A stretch of 64,000 nucleotides of DNA from Alcanivorax sp. (lineage in GTDB: Bacteria > Pseudomonadota > Gammaproteobacteria > Pseudomonadales > Alcanivoracaceae). Within the stretch, counting starts at the first letter, position 1. The number at the start of each line of letters is the position of its first letter. Shown here piece by piece: positions 26,002 to 35,624 of the stretch. The notes under the pieces are model-generated. The model worked only from the letters and a program-made list of their open reading frames with translations. It was not told the DNA's origin and searched no databases. The position numbers were made by a program, and so were the translations under genes. The stretch covers positions 3,808,540 through 3,872,539 of the forward strand of contig NZ_CP080267.1 in NCBI RefSeq assembly GCF_019431375.1. The letters run 5' to 3'.

Positions 26002-26278
26002 ACTCGGGAATTGCATGCCAGGAGGTGTGCCTAGAGCGGTTGTTGATTCTCTTCGTGCTAAAAAAAGAGGTAGAAGTCCTTAGCTGCTAATGACTAATAG
26101 CGTTACTAGGCTTGAAGGTGTGTGCAGGTGGGCTCCGTATTGTCCGCTAGATTCCATGGTGATCCGTCACGATCCAGAAACCAAGTGTAGGTTATGGTAT
26201 AGCAAGTGACCCTTTTGGCAATGATGGCCAGTTAAATAAGCCTAAACACACCTGTGCATCATAGTAGTTGATAGAAAA
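26002..26278. other. non-coding stretch between IS3 and the nrdB terminator
   Basis: About 280 bp of lower GC with stops in all frames; only a 22-codon frame (MPGGVPRAVVDSL) is seen, not convincing. Probably debris of the region disturbed by the IS3 insertion. Confidence 0.5.
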
Positions 26279-26310
26279 AAGGCGCTTTTGCTTGGTAGCA
26301 AAAACGCCTT
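26279..26310 (-). terminator. Rho-independent terminator after nrdB
   Basis: On the minus strand a 13-bp stem (AGGCGTTTTTGCT pairing with AGCAAAAGCGCCT, one G-U pair) around a 4-6 base loop, followed by TTTTTT. It lies 35 bp past the nrdB stop. Confidence 0.88.
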
Positions 26311-26344
26311 CTAGATGGTCAGCGTGTTATCGCATCGTCACTGA

Positions 26345-27634
26345 TTAATCCCAGCTCAACGCACCACCGACCTGATACTCGGTCACCCGCGTTTCGAAGA
26401 AGTTCTTCTCCTTGCGCAGGTCCATGATTTCGCTCATCCACGGGAAGGGGTTGTTCACGCCTTTGAACTGTTCCGGCAGGCCCAGCTGGACCAGGCGGCG
26501 GTTGGCGATGAACTGCAGGTACTCTTCCATCATGGCGGCGTTCATGCCGAGCACGCCGCGCGGCATGGTGTCGCGGGCGTACTGGATTTCCAGCTCGGTG
26601 CCTTCCAGGATCATCTGGGTGGCCTTGTCGCGCATCTGGGAATCCCACAGGTGCGGGTTTTCCAGTTTGATCTGGTTGATCACGTCCACGCCGAAGTTCA
26701 CGTGCATGGATTCGTCACGCAGGATGTACTGGAACTGCTCGGCCACGCCGGTCATCTTGTTGCGGCGGCCCATGGACAGGATCTGGGTGAAGCCACAGTA
26801 GAAGAAGATGCCTTCCAGTACGCAGTAGAAGGCGATCAGGTTTTCCAGCAGTGCCTTGTCGGTTTCCACGGTGCCGGTGGTGAATTCCGGGTCGGACAGG
26901 TCGCGGGTGTACTGGATACCCCACTGGGCCTTTTTCGCAACCGAGGGAATCTCCTGGTACATGTTGAAGATCTCGCCTTCGTCCATGCCCAGGGATTCGA
27001 TGCAGTACTGGTAGGCGTGGGTGTGGATCGCCTCTTCAAAGGACTGACGCAGGATGTACTGGCGGCATTCCGGGTTGGTGATCAGCCGGTAGATGGCCAG
27101 CACCAGGTTGTTGGCAACCAGGGAGTCGGCGGTGGAGAAGAAGCCCAGGTTGCGCTTGACGATGCGACGCTCGTCGTCGGTGAGGCCGTCAGTTTTTTTC
27201 CACAGCGCCAGGTCCGCGTTCATGTTCACTTCCTGGGGCATCCAGTGGTTGGCGCAGCCATCCAGATACTTCTGCCAGGCCCAGTCGTACTTGAACGGTA
27301 CCAGCTGGTTCAGGTCGGCGCGGCAGTTGATCATGCGCTTGTCGTCCACTTCCACACGACCGGCAGTGCCTTCCAGCTCGGCAACGCCTTCGCTGGCATC
27401 CATTTTCGCCACGGTGGCGCGGGCGCGGGCTACGGCGTCGGTGGTGTCCCGTTCGGTTCGTCCTTGTCGCTGTTCGTCGGCTCCGCCTGTAATCGGCGCA
27501 CTTCCCGCTCCCGGTGCTTGAGCTTGAGGTGCCGCTTGGTCAGGTACCGTCTCAGGTTGCGGCGGCGTTGCGGCGCTTGGCTGCGGCTTGGCGACAGGCG
27601 TCTCTTGCGCATTAAATTCGTCCCAGTTCAGCAT
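26345..27634 (-). CDS. nrdB: class Ia ribonucleotide reductase, small (R2) subunit
   Basis: 429 residues; makes and holds the tyrosyl radical used by NrdA to reduce ribonucleoside diphosphates. Di-iron ligands and radical Tyr are visible by comparison with E. coli: MNADLALWK region (Asp), FEEAIHTHAYQY (Glu, His and the radical Tyr), LEGIFFYCGF (Glu), RDESMHVNFG (Glu, His). The C-terminus YQVGGALSWD is the tail that docks on NrdA. The first ~90 residues are a low-complexity Pro/Ala/Gln-rich extension absent from E. coli NrdB. Downstream partner of nrdA on the same strand, separated by a heptad-repeat element. Confidence 0.95.
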   Translation of the reverse strand: MLNWDEFNAQETPVAKPQPSAATPPQPETVPDQAAPQAQAPGAGSAPITGGADEQRQGRTERDTTDAVARARATVAKMDASEGVAELEGTAGRVEVDDKRMINCRADLNQLVPFKYDWAWQKYLDGCANHWMPQEVNMNADLALWKKTDGLTDDERRIVKRNLGFFSTADSLVANNLVLAIYRLITNPECRQYILRQSFEEAIHTHAYQYCIESLGMDEGEIFNMYQEIPSVAKKAQWGIQYTRDLSDPEFTTGTVETDKALLENLIAFYCVLEGIFFYCGFTQILSMGRRNKMTGVAEQFQYILRDESMHVNFGVDVINQIKLENPHLWDSQMRDKATQMILEGTELEIQYARDTMPRGVLGMNAAMMEEYLQFIANRRLVQLGLPEQFKGVNNPFPWMSEIMDLRKEKNFFETRVTEYQVGGALSWD

Positions 27635-27698
27635 GTGCTCTCTCCATATTCTTTCAGGGGTGACGCCGTGGCGTCACCGGTGGTGCATTCTTTAGATG

Positions 27699-27778
27699 GC
27701 CTGACGCCGGATGCCTGACGCTGGACGCTTTAAAGAAAGGCAAGCGTCGAGCCTCTGGCGTCATGCGTCCGGCGTTTA
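27699..27778. repeat. heptad-repeat element between nrdB and nrdA
   Basis: Two arrays of 7-base words. Left arm (27699-27730): GCCTGAC, GCCGGAT, GCCTGAC, GCTGGAC, GCTT. Right arm (27744-27778), in the complementary style: GCGTCGA, GCCTCTG, GCGTCAT, GCGTCCG, GCGTTTA. About 14 bp separate the arms. The right arm runs into the nrdA stop codon. Confidence 0.85.
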
Positions 27779-30661
27779 CTGGCAAGCCTCGCAATCCGGA
27801 TCATCCAGGGAGCAGGCTTGCGGTACGTCGGCGGCCTGGCCGAATTCGGCTGCCGGCTCTTCCACCTTGGAAGACACCCGGTTGAGCTTGCCGTCATTGA
27901 TGGTGGATTTTTCCGTCTGGGTGGCACCGATGGCGCGCAGGTAGTAGGTGGTTTTCAAACCCAGCAGCCAGGCCATCTTGTAGGTCACGTCCAGTTTCTT
28001 GCCGTTGGCTTCGGCAATGTACAGGTTCAGGGACTGGGCCTGGTCGATCCACTTCTGACGACGGCTGGCGGCTTCCACCAACCAGCGCGGCTCCACTTCG
28101 AAGGCAGTACGGAACTGTTCTTTCAGATCCGCCGGCATGCGCTCGATGGGCTGCACGGAACCGTCGTAGTACTTCAGGTCGTTGACCATCACGTTGTCCC
28201 ACAGGCCGCGCTCTTTCAGGGCGTGTACCAGGTAGGGGTTCACCACGGTGAATTCGCCGGACAGGTTCGATTTCACGTACAGGTTCTGGTAAGTCGGCTC
28301 AATGGACTGTGAAACCCCGGTGATGTTGGCGATGGTGGCGGTGGGTGCAATCGCCATCACGTTGGAGTTACGCATGCCTTTCTTGGCCATGGCGCGCACG
28401 CTGTCCCAGTCCAGGGTCTGGCTGCGATCCACCTTGCAGTACTCTTCGCCACGCTGCTTCACCAGGATGTCGATGGAGTCGATGGGCAGTACGCCCTGGC
28501 TCCACAGGGACCCTTCGAAGGTCTGGTAGGCGCCGCGCTCTTCGGCCAGCTTGGCGGAGGCCTGGATGGCGTAGTAGCTCACCGCTTCCATGGAATTGTC
28601 GGCAAACTGCACCGCGCCTTCGGAGGCATAGCTGATGCCTTGCTTATACAGTGCATCCTGGAAGCCCATGATGCCCAGACCCACGGGCCGGTGCTTCATG
28701 TTGGAACGCTCGGCCTGGGGCACGCTGTAGTAGTTGATGTCGATCACGTTATCGAGCATGCGCACGGCGGTGTTGATGGTGCGCTGCAGCTTGTCGGTGT
28801 CGAGACCGTTTTCGTCCACGTGCTGGGCCAGGTTCACGGAACCCAGGTTACACACGGCGATTTCTTCCTTGTTGGTGTTCAGGGTGATCTCGGTGCACAG
28901 GTTGGAGGAGTGCACCACACCCACGTGCTGCTGCGGGCTGCGCAGGTTGCACGGATCCTTGAAGGTGAACCAGGGGTGGCCTGTTTCGAACAACATGGAC
29001 AGCATCTTGCGCCACAGGTTGATGGCGGGAACACGCTTGAACAGCTTCATTTCCCCGTTACGGGTTTTCTCTTCATAGGCCAGGTAGGCCTTCTCGAAGG
29101 CTTCGCCGTACAGGTCGTGCAGGTCCGGGGCGTCGTTGGGGCTGAACAGGGTCCAGTCTTCCTCGTTGATGACACGCTTCATGAACAGGTCGGGAATCCA
29201 GTTGGCGCTGTTCATGTCGTGGGTACGACGACGGTCGTCACCGGTGTTCTTGCGCAGCTCCAGGAATTCCTCGATGTCCAGGTGCCAGGTTTCCAGGTAG
29301 GCACAGACAGCGCCCTTGCGCTTGCCGCCCTGGTTCACTGCCACGGCGGTATCGTTGACCACTTTCAGGAACGGCACCACACCCTGGGAGCGGCCGTTGG
29401 TGCCCTTGATGTAGGCGCCCAGGGCACGTACTGGGGTCCAGTCGTTACCCAGGCCGCCGGCAAACTTGGACAGCATGGCGTTGTCCTGAATGGCACCGTA
29501 AATGCCGTGCAGGTCATCGGGCACGGTAGTCAGGTAGCAGCTGGACAGCTGCGGGCGCAGGGTGCCGGCGTTGAACAGGGTCGGCGTGGAGCTCATGTAG
29601 TCGAAGCTGGACAGCAGGTTGTAGAACTCGATGGCACGGGCTTCGCGGTTGTCTTCTTCCGCGGCCAGGCCCATGGCCACACGCATGAAGAAGCACTGCG
29701 GCAGCTCGATGCGGGTGTCGTTGTGATGGATGAAGTAGCGGTCGTACAGGGTCTGCAGGCCCAGGTAGGAGAACTGCAGGTCGCGATCGCCATTGATGGC
29801 GGCGCCCAGCTTGTCCAGATCGTACTCGGCCAGTTGCGGTGACAGCAGTTCCAGCTCGATACCCTTGCCGATGTAGGCTTTCAGGGCGTCGCTGTACAGT
29901 GCGTTCATTTCTTCGTGGCTGGCACGCTCGGCCACGCCCAGGTACTGCAGGGCTTCGGCGCGGATCTTGTCCATCAGCAGACGGGCGGTGACCTGGGAGT
30001 AGTTGGGCTCCACTTCGATCATGGTGCGGGCGGTGATCACCATGGAGGTGTTCACGTCATGGATGGAGACGCCGTCGTACAGGTTCTTCACGGTTTCGGT
30101 GATGATCCTGTCGGCGCTCACATCTTCCAGGCCGGAGCAGGCAGAGCGGATCAGGTGTTCCAGGCGCGCCATGTCCAGCGGCGCCGTGCTGCCGTCTTCC
30201 ATGGTGACGGTCATGTCCACCTGGTGGGTAGGCTCGGGCAGGTCGTGGTTCTGTTCGGCACGCTTGGCGGCCTGGCGTTCACGGTACAGCACGTAGTCAC
30301 GGGCCACTTTCTGCTCGCCATTACGCATCAGCGCCAGCTCTACCTGATCCTGAATCTCTTCGATATGGATGGTGCCACCGGAGGGCATGCGACGCTTGAA
30401 GGTGGCGCTGACCTGCTCGGTGAGGCGCGCCACGGTTTCATGGATACGGGAAGAGGCGGCAGCGGTGCCGCCCTCTACCGCCAGAAACGCCTTGCTGATG
30501 GCCACGGTGATCTTGTCGTCATCGTAGCCGACCACTTTGCCGTTGCGCTTGATAACGCGAAGCTGGCCCGGGGCGGTGCTGGCAATGGACTGGTCCTGGC
30601 CACTGTCGTCGCCTGCGGGGGAGCCGGTGTGGTTGGGGTTTTGGCTCATATCCGTCTGCAT
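27776..30661 (-). CDS. nrdA: class Ia ribonucleotide reductase, large (R1) subunit
   Basis: 961 residues from ATG at 30661 (GGAGAG upstream); a 34-codon longer frame has no ribosome site. Two N-terminal ATP-cone domains: VIKRNGKVVGYDDDKITVAI (~30-120) and a second, less conserved one near 165-250 (APLDMARLEHLIRSACSGLE), as in Pseudomonas NrdA. The catalytic barrel has LSSCYLTTV (redox Cys), NLCTEITLN (thiyl radical Cys), VCNLGSVNL (partner Cys) and GLGIMGFQDAL. The C-terminal thioredoxin-exchange cysteines are in DPDCEACQ. Makes dNDPs for DNA synthesis with NrdB. Confidence 0.96.
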   Translation of the reverse strand: MQTDMSQNPNHTGSPAGDDSGQDQSIASTAPGQLRVIKRNGKVVGYDDDKITVAISKAFLAVEGGTAAASSRIHETVARLTEQVSATFKRRMPSGGTIHIEEIQDQVELALMRNGEQKVARDYVLYRERQAAKRAEQNHDLPEPTHQVDMTVTMEDGSTAPLDMARLEHLIRSACSGLEDVSADRIITETVKNLYDGVSIHDVNTSMVITARTMIEVEPNYSQVTARLLMDKIRAEALQYLGVAERASHEEMNALYSDALKAYIGKGIELELLSPQLAEYDLDKLGAAINGDRDLQFSYLGLQTLYDRYFIHHNDTRIELPQCFFMRVAMGLAAEEDNREARAIEFYNLLSSFDYMSSTPTLFNAGTLRPQLSSCYLTTVPDDLHGIYGAIQDNAMLSKFAGGLGNDWTPVRALGAYIKGTNGRSQGVVPFLKVVNDTAVAVNQGGKRKGAVCAYLETWHLDIEEFLELRKNTGDDRRRTHDMNSANWIPDLFMKRVINEEDWTLFSPNDAPDLHDLYGEAFEKAYLAYEEKTRNGEMKLFKRVPAINLWRKMLSMLFETGHPWFTFKDPCNLRSPQQHVGVVHSSNLCTEITLNTNKEEIAVCNLGSVNLAQHVDENGLDTDKLQRTINTAVRMLDNVIDINYYSVPQAERSNMKHRPVGLGIMGFQDALYKQGISYASEGAVQFADNSMEAVSYYAIQASAKLAEERGAYQTFEGSLWSQGVLPIDSIDILVKQRGEEYCKVDRSQTLDWDSVRAMAKKGMRNSNVMAIAPTATIANITGVSQSIEPTYQNLYVKSNLSGEFTVVNPYLVHALKERGLWDNVMVNDLKYYDGSVQPIERMPADLKEQFRTAFEVEPRWLVEAASRRQKWIDQAQSLNLYIAEANGKKLDVTYKMAWLLGLKTTYYLRAIGATQTEKSTINDGKLNRVSSKVEEPAAEFGQAADVPQACSLDDPDCEACQ

Positions 30662-30830
30662 GGTGCGCTCTCCGTTGTTTGTGCTGTTCTGTCTGTTGTC
30701 GGGTTTGTGTGGTGGTGCCGGCGTGGTCTGATGCCGCGTATGGCACACCACGCAAAACGCCACAGCCGTCAGGCCATGGCGCAGTAAAATCTGTGTTGGA
30801 TGGTGCCTGGTGGTCTGATTTGGATGCGGA

Positions 30831-30846
30831 CCACTATATCTTGTGT
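30831..30846 (-). promoter_or_regulatory. NrdR box upstream of nrdA
   Basis: CCACTATATCTTGTGT matches the palindromic NrdR consensus (ACACWATATATWGTGT) at 14 of 16 positions. Read leftward it includes a TATAGT that could be the nrdA -10. Weaker candidates lie at 30781-30796 (GCAGTAAAATCTGTGT) and ~31110-31127 (ACTAGATATTGTGT). NrdR with dATP would repress nrdAB here. The 30764-31306 gap holds nothing else recognisable except the rstA-like promoter. Confidence 0.65.
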
Positions 30847-31306
30847 CTTGTCCATGACGTTGTTCTTGCCCCTGGTAGCCCGAAAAGCCCTAAATGGCTG
30901 ATGTGGCTGTATTTTTCGATACGCTGGATGGTGTTATCCTGGGGTGGCAGCGATTTTACAAAAACCCAATATGTTGGGGTCGCTGCCCGACTTCAGTACA
31001 AGTTATAGTTGCGTCAGTGGATTTGCAAGCACTTCGCCTGGGGAAATTTTGTGGATAAGTTGTGGACCATTGTGAGTGCATTTTGGTTGCGCTTTTCCGG
31101 GGCGGGGCAGTACTAGATATTGTGTTTGTCAACTGTAAAAAATGCACCGTGAAGCGGCTTCAGTGTGCCTTTGGTATCAGCGAGGTTGCCGTGGACAGTG
31201 TCTATGCGTATAAACACCTGATAGGGATACGTTTGTTACAGTTTGCCGCCTTGTGCACTGTGTACGACGACAATAATGATACGAAGTGAAAAAGGATAAG
31301 GACGGG

Positions 31307-32029
31307 ATGACAACGGTGCAGGATAACCCGCCAGCAATCATGATCGTGGAAGACGACGAAAGACTTGCCGATCTTACCTGTGAATATCTGCAAACCAATG
31401 GTCTCAATGTGACGGTGGTCAGTGATGGCGAAGAAGCCATTCGTCGCATTCGTGCCGAGCAACCGGATCTGGTGGTACTGGATCTGATGTTGCCCGGAGC
31501 CGACGGTCTGACCGTCTGCCGTGAGGTTCGCAGCGCCTACAAGAATCCCATTCTCATGCTCACCGCCCGCACCGATGATATGGATCAGGTACTGGGCCTG
31601 GAGATGGGGGCCGATGATTATGTGGCCAAACCGGTGAAACCCAGGGTCTTGCTGGCACGTATCCGCGCCCTGCTGCGCCGGGTGGAAACCGACAGCGAAC
31701 GGGACAGCTCACCGGCGCGGCTGGAATTCGGCGCCCTGGTAATCGACAACTCTGCCCGGGAAGTGACCCTGGCCGGGGAATCGGTGGATCTGACCAGTGC
31801 TGAATACGACCTGCTCTGGTTGCTGGCGTCCAATGCGGGCACGGTGCTGTCCCGGGAAACCATCTTCGAGAAGCTGCGTGGCATTCAGTATGACGGCCAG
31901 GATCGCTCCATTGATGTGCGCATTTCCCGTATTCGCCCCAAGGTAGGGGACGATCCGGAAAACCCCAAGCGCATCAAGACCGTGCGCTCCAAGGGCTATC
32001 TGTTCGTCAAGGAAATCGGCGCGGCCTGA
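31307..32029 (+). CDS. rstA: OmpR-family response regulator (RstA-like)
   Basis: 240 residues from ATG at 31307 with AAGGA upstream; a GTG 7 codons earlier lacks a site. Receiver domain: acidic pair VEDDE near residue 14, phosphorylated Asp in LVVLDLMLPGADG, Thr in LTAR, Lys in GADDYVAKP. C-terminal winged helix ends DRSIDVRISRIRPKVGDDPENPKRIKTVRSKGYLF, typical of RstA. Followed 35 bp on by its sensor kinase. Confidence 0.9.
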   Translation: MTTVQDNPPAIMIVEDDERLADLTCEYLQTNGLNVTVVSDGEEAIRRIRAEQPDLVVLDLMLPGADGLTVCREVRSAYKNPILMLTARTDDMDQVLGLEMGADDYVAKPVKPRVLLARIRALLRRVETDSERDSSPARLEFGALVIDNSAREVTLAGESVDLTSAEYDLLWLLASNAGTVLSRETIFEKLRGIQYDGQDRSIDVRISRIRPKVGDDPENPKRIKTVRSKGYLFVKEIGAA

Positions 32030-32064
32030 GCGTTTCTGTGCCGTGGCGTGACGCTGGGTGACGC

Positions 32065-33684
32065 TTGAATAGTATCTTCCTGAGGCTTTACGGGGGTTTG
32101 CTGCTGGCGCTGTGCTTTATCGGCGCCATCACCTACGCCGCCGTACAGCTGGTTAACAGCTACCGCTCGGATATCTACCGGGAGGAAATGGCGCGGGGTA
32201 CCTTCTACCTGATGGCGGAAGGTTACCAGCGCTATGAACCCGGTGAGCGTGACCGCTGGAGCCAGGTACTCAGCAAGCTGTTCAGTGCGGACATCCAGTT
32301 GCAGTCTGCCGGGGAGCTGGAGCTTGGCTACCGGGAAAAGCTGCACCTGGAAGACGGCCTGGTGGTCATGCGCCTCAATGATGAAAAGGGCTACGCCGAT
32401 ATCCTTTTTCAGTTGCCCGGTGAGTCCGAGTACATCACCACCCGCATGACCAAGGTGTCCGAGCAGCAAGCCCGGGCCACCGCCGTGCTGGTGCTCAACC
32501 ATCTTTCCCACTTTCCCGAAGACGAATGGGGCCAGGCCCTGGCTCGGCTACAGCAGCATTTCGGTTTCCCCCTCAGCCTGGTGTCCCGGGATGATGTGCC
32601 CCTGGACCCGGAGCAGGAACAACGCCTCAACCGTCGCGAAGTGGTTATCGGTCTGGATGACAGTACCCGTAGCGACTCCAGCATCCGCATTTATGCCCCG
32701 GTGGCGCAGACCGGCAAACTGCTGGTGATCGGTCCCCTTAGTCTGTTTGACCAGTTTCCCATGGAATTGCTGCTGGTGGCCGGTGCCCTCAGCCTGCTGG
32801 CCGTAGCACTCGCCACCTACCTGCAGGTAAGCCCGCTGCAACGGCGCCTCAAGCAGCTTGACCAGGCGGTGAGCCAGCTGGGCAGTGGTGACCTGGGGGC
32901 CTATGCCAATATCGAGGGTAATGATGCCATCGGCCAGGTGGCCGCCACCTTTAACGGCATGACCGCCCACATCCGCCGCCTGATCGAGTCCCAGCGGGAA
33001 ATGACCCGGGCGGTTAGCCATGAACTGCGTACTCCGGTGGCGCGGCTGCGTTTCGGGCTGGAGATGCTGGCGGATATCGAGTCGGCGGAATTGCGCCGGG
33101 AAAAACTCAACGCCCTGGATCATGACATCGAGCAGCTGGACCAGTTGATCGACGAAATTCTCACCTATGCCCGCCTGGAGCAGGGGACCCCCAATATCGA
33201 ATTCAAGCCGGTACTGCTGGGGGAGCTCTGCGAGCAGCTGCGCGACGAGCTGGAAACCATTTGCGGCGATACCGTTATTACCGTGGAGTGTGATCAGCCC
33301 ACCCTGGAAGTGGAAGCGGAAGAACGCTACCTGCACCGGGTGCTGCAGAACCTGGTCACCAATGCCCTGCGCTATGCGGGTTCACAGATCGTCATGGTGG
33401 TTGATGGGGATGAAGACCAGGTGGTTATCCATGTGGATGACAATGGCCCGGGGATTCCCGAGCACGAGCGCGAGCGGGTGTTCAAACCCTTTGCCCGGCT
33501 GGACAAGAGCCGCCACCGCGCCAGCGGGGGCTATGGTTTGGGTCTGTCCATCGTCAAGCGGATCGTGGACTGGCATGGTGGTGATATTCGCGTGGACGAA
33601 AGCCCCATGGGCGGCGCCCGATTCACCGTCATCCTGCCGCGCAGCCAGCAAGGCCAGCATGTGCTGGGGCGGGTGAATGGATAG
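32065..33684 (+). CDS. rstB: sensor histidine kinase (RstB-like)
   Basis: 539 residues, inner membrane. TM1 (FLRLYGGLLLALCFIGAIT), a periplasmic domain of ~210 residues, TM2 (PMELLLVAGALSLLAVALATYL), HAMP, DHp box AVSHELRTPVARLRFGLEML with the phospho-His, and the ATP-binding NLVTNALRYA (N box), DDNGPGIP (G1) and GGYGLGLSIVKRI (G2). The periplasmic part starts DIYREEMARGTFYLMAEGYQ, like RstB, but is considerably longer. The only plausible start is TTG at 32065, with GGGTGA ahead, suggesting low translation. Confidence 0.9.
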   Translation: MNSIFLRLYGGLLLALCFIGAITYAAVQLVNSYRSDIYREEMARGTFYLMAEGYQRYEPGERDRWSQVLSKLFSADIQLQSAGELELGYREKLHLEDGLVVMRLNDEKGYADILFQLPGESEYITTRMTKVSEQQARATAVLVLNHLSHFPEDEWGQALARLQQHFGFPLSLVSRDDVPLDPEQEQRLNRREVVIGLDDSTRSDSSIRIYAPVAQTGKLLVIGPLSLFDQFPMELLLVAGALSLLAVALATYLQVSPLQRRLKQLDQAVSQLGSGDLGAYANIEGNDAIGQVAATFNGMTAHIRRLIESQREMTRAVSHELRTPVARLRFGLEMLADIESAELRREKLNALDHDIEQLDQLIDEILTYARLEQGTPNIEFKPVLLGELCEQLRDELETICGDTVITVECDQPTLEVEAEERYLHRVLQNLVTNALRYAGSQIVMVVDGDEDQVVIHVDDNGPGIPEHERERVFKPFARLDKSRHRASGGYGLGLSIVKRIVDWHGGDIRVDESPMGGARFTVILPRSQQGQHVLGRVNG

Positions 33685-33685
33685 T

Positions 33686-33790
33686 ACGCCGGGCGCCAGA
33701 CGCCTGATGCCGGACGACATTAAAACCTTAATCTATCCGGGCAGCAGTCCACGAGCTATGCGTCAAGCGCCAGGCATCCGGCGTCTGGCG
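33686..33790. repeat. heptad-repeat element between rstB-like gene and glpK
   Basis: Left arm (33686-33720): ACGCCGG, GCGCCAG, ACGCCTG, ATGCCGG, ACGACAT. Right arm (33758-33790): ATGCGTC, AAGCGCC, AGGCATC, CGGCGTC, TGGCG, i.e. the complementary reading of the same kind of words. 37 bp of AT-richer spacer lie between. Closely related in sequence to the element between nrdB and nrdA. Confidence 0.85.
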
Positions 33791-33932
33791 ATATATAGCC
33801 GATAAGGTCTATTCGGTTGTCCGATATCGTTCAATCTGTCATCGGGCCTTCATGTAAAATACGTTTCCCGACGCATCCCCGGGGCGTCTGTCTGAGCCAG
33901 CCACCAATACTGATAACAGGGTTAGCCGAGCC

Positions 33933-35423
33933 ATGTCTTACATCCTCTCCATCGACCAGGGCACCACCAGCTCCCGCGCCATTGTGTTTGACGCCAGTGG
34001 CCGTGCCTGTGGGCAGGCGCAGAAAGAATTCCGCCAGCATTTCCCCCAGGACGGCTGGGTGGAGCACGATGCCATGGAGATCTGGAACGATACCCTGGCC
34101 CTGTGTCAGCAGGCCCTGCGCAATGCCCATTTGGAAGCCCGGCAGCTGGCGGCCATCGGCATCACCAACCAGCGGGAAACCACGGTGTTGTGGGATCGCA
34201 AGACCGGTGACCCATTGGCCAAAGCCATCGTCTGGCAGGACCGACGAACTGCCGGGCTCTGCCAGAGCCTGCGTGATGGCGGCCACGAGGACATGGTGCG
34301 CAGTAAGACCGGCCTGTTGCTGGATCCGTATTTTTCCGCCACCAAGCTGGCCTGGTTGCTGGACAATGTGCCCGGTGCCCGGCAGCGGGCCGAGGCCGGT
34401 GAACTGGCATTCGGCACCATTGATTGCTGGCTGCTCTGGCAGCTGACCCGCGGCAAGGTGCACGCCACCGATGCCACCAATGCCTCGCGCACCCTGCTGT
34501 TCAATATCCACGAACAGGCCTGGGATCCGGCGCTGCTGGAATTGTTCGATATTCCCGCTGCGGTGTTGCCGGAGGTTCGCGACAGCGCCGGGGAATTTGG
34601 CTCTACCTGCCCGGAGTCGCTGGGTGCTGCGGTGCCGGTGGCCGGTATCGCCGGCGATCAGCAGGCGGCGTTGGTGGGACAGGCCTGTTTTCAACCGGGC
34701 ATGGTGAAGAGCACCTATGGCACAGGCTGTTTCATGGTGATGAACACCGGCGAGGCGGTGGAATCCCATAACCGTCTGCTCACCACCGTGGGCTACCGGC
34801 TCAATGGCAAAACCACCTATGCCCTGGAGGGCTCCATCTTTGTGGCCGGTGCGGCCATCCAGTGGCTGCGCGACGGGCTGAATCTGATCCGCGATGCCAG
34901 CGAAACCGAAGCGCTGGCACGTCGTGCCGGCTCCGCCGGTGGCGTTTATCTGGTGCCGGCTTTCACTGGCCTGGGTGCCCCCTGGTGGGATCCCCATGCC
35001 CGTGGCGCTCTACTCGGGCTGACCCGCGACACCGGCATTGCCGAGGTGGTGACGGCGGGACTGGAAGCGGTGTGCTACCAGTCCCGGGATCTGCTGGATG
35101 CCATGGCGGCGGACTGCGGTACCCGGCCTACCACCTTGCGAGTGGATGGCGGCATGGTGGTCAATAACTGGCTCAGCCAGACCTTGGCGGATGTGCTGGG
35201 TGTGTGCGTGGACCGACCCATGGTCACCGAGACCACCGCCCTGGGTGCCGCCTATCTGGCGGGGCTGGGGGTGGGTCTGTACGATTCCCTGGATGCGGTG
35301 GCCGAGCAGTGGCGCTGCGAGCGGGAATTTTCGCCGTTACTGGAAGAAGGGGAGCGCCAACGCCGTTATCAGGGATGGCGGGAGGCGGTGGCCCGTGTCT
35401 GCCAGAGCCCGGCTGGTGAGTGA
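33933..35423 (+). CDS. glpK: glycerol kinase
   Basis: 496 residues, full length of the FGGY family. Starts MSYILSIDQGTTSSRAIVFD (phosphate-1 loop). Also visible are ITNQRETTVLWDRKTG, VWQDRRTA with the glycerol-contacting Arg-Arg, FGTIDCWLLW, STYGTGCFMVMNTG and GLGAPWWDPHARGALLGLTR, then VDGGMVVNNWLSQTLAD near the ATP site. Phosphorylates glycerol to sn-glycerol-3-phosphate using ATP. No glpF or glpD is next to it. A gene for a possible glycerophosphodiesterase lies at the far right edge but not adjacent. Confidence 0.96.
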   Translation: MSYILSIDQGTTSSRAIVFDASGRACGQAQKEFRQHFPQDGWVEHDAMEIWNDTLALCQQALRNAHLEARQLAAIGITNQRETTVLWDRKTGDPLAKAIVWQDRRTAGLCQSLRDGGHEDMVRSKTGLLLDPYFSATKLAWLLDNVPGARQRAEAGELAFGTIDCWLLWQLTRGKVHATDATNASRTLLFNIHEQAWDPALLELFDIPAAVLPEVRDSAGEFGSTCPESLGAAVPVAGIAGDQQAALVGQACFQPGMVKSTYGTGCFMVMNTGEAVESHNRLLTTVGYRLNGKTTYALEGSIFVAGAAIQWLRDGLNLIRDASETEALARRAGSAGGVYLVPAFTGLGAPWWDPHARGALLGLTRDTGIAEVVTAGLEAVCYQSRDLLDAMAADCGTRPTTLRVDGGMVVNNWLSQTLADVLGVCVDRPMVTETTALGAAYLAGLGVGLYDSLDAVAEQWRCEREFSPLLEEGERQRRYQGWREAVARVCQSPAGE

Positions 35424-35624
35424 GATGCTGGGCTAAGTGCCCGAAAAACCTAGGACTTTTGTGCTACTTTTTTCATTGGCATGGCGATGGACGGTCGGGT
35501 TTCAGGGATGAAAACTGTGACGCGGTAGACATTTATGGTTAGAGTCTAGTCAACAATAATACTAAATTGCTACCAGTGGGTGCGGCTGCTAGTGGGGATG
35601 GCTGCACCGGATCGGGAATCCGGC

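Noticed and set aside
24757..26004. AATTG near both ends of the IS3 as target duplication
   Set aside because: Not adjacent to the inverted repeats on either side.
28640..29842. 400-codon plus-strand frame opposite nrdA
   Set aside because: Antisense of nrdA codons, Gly/Val/His-rich composition typical of such mirrors, no ribosome site.
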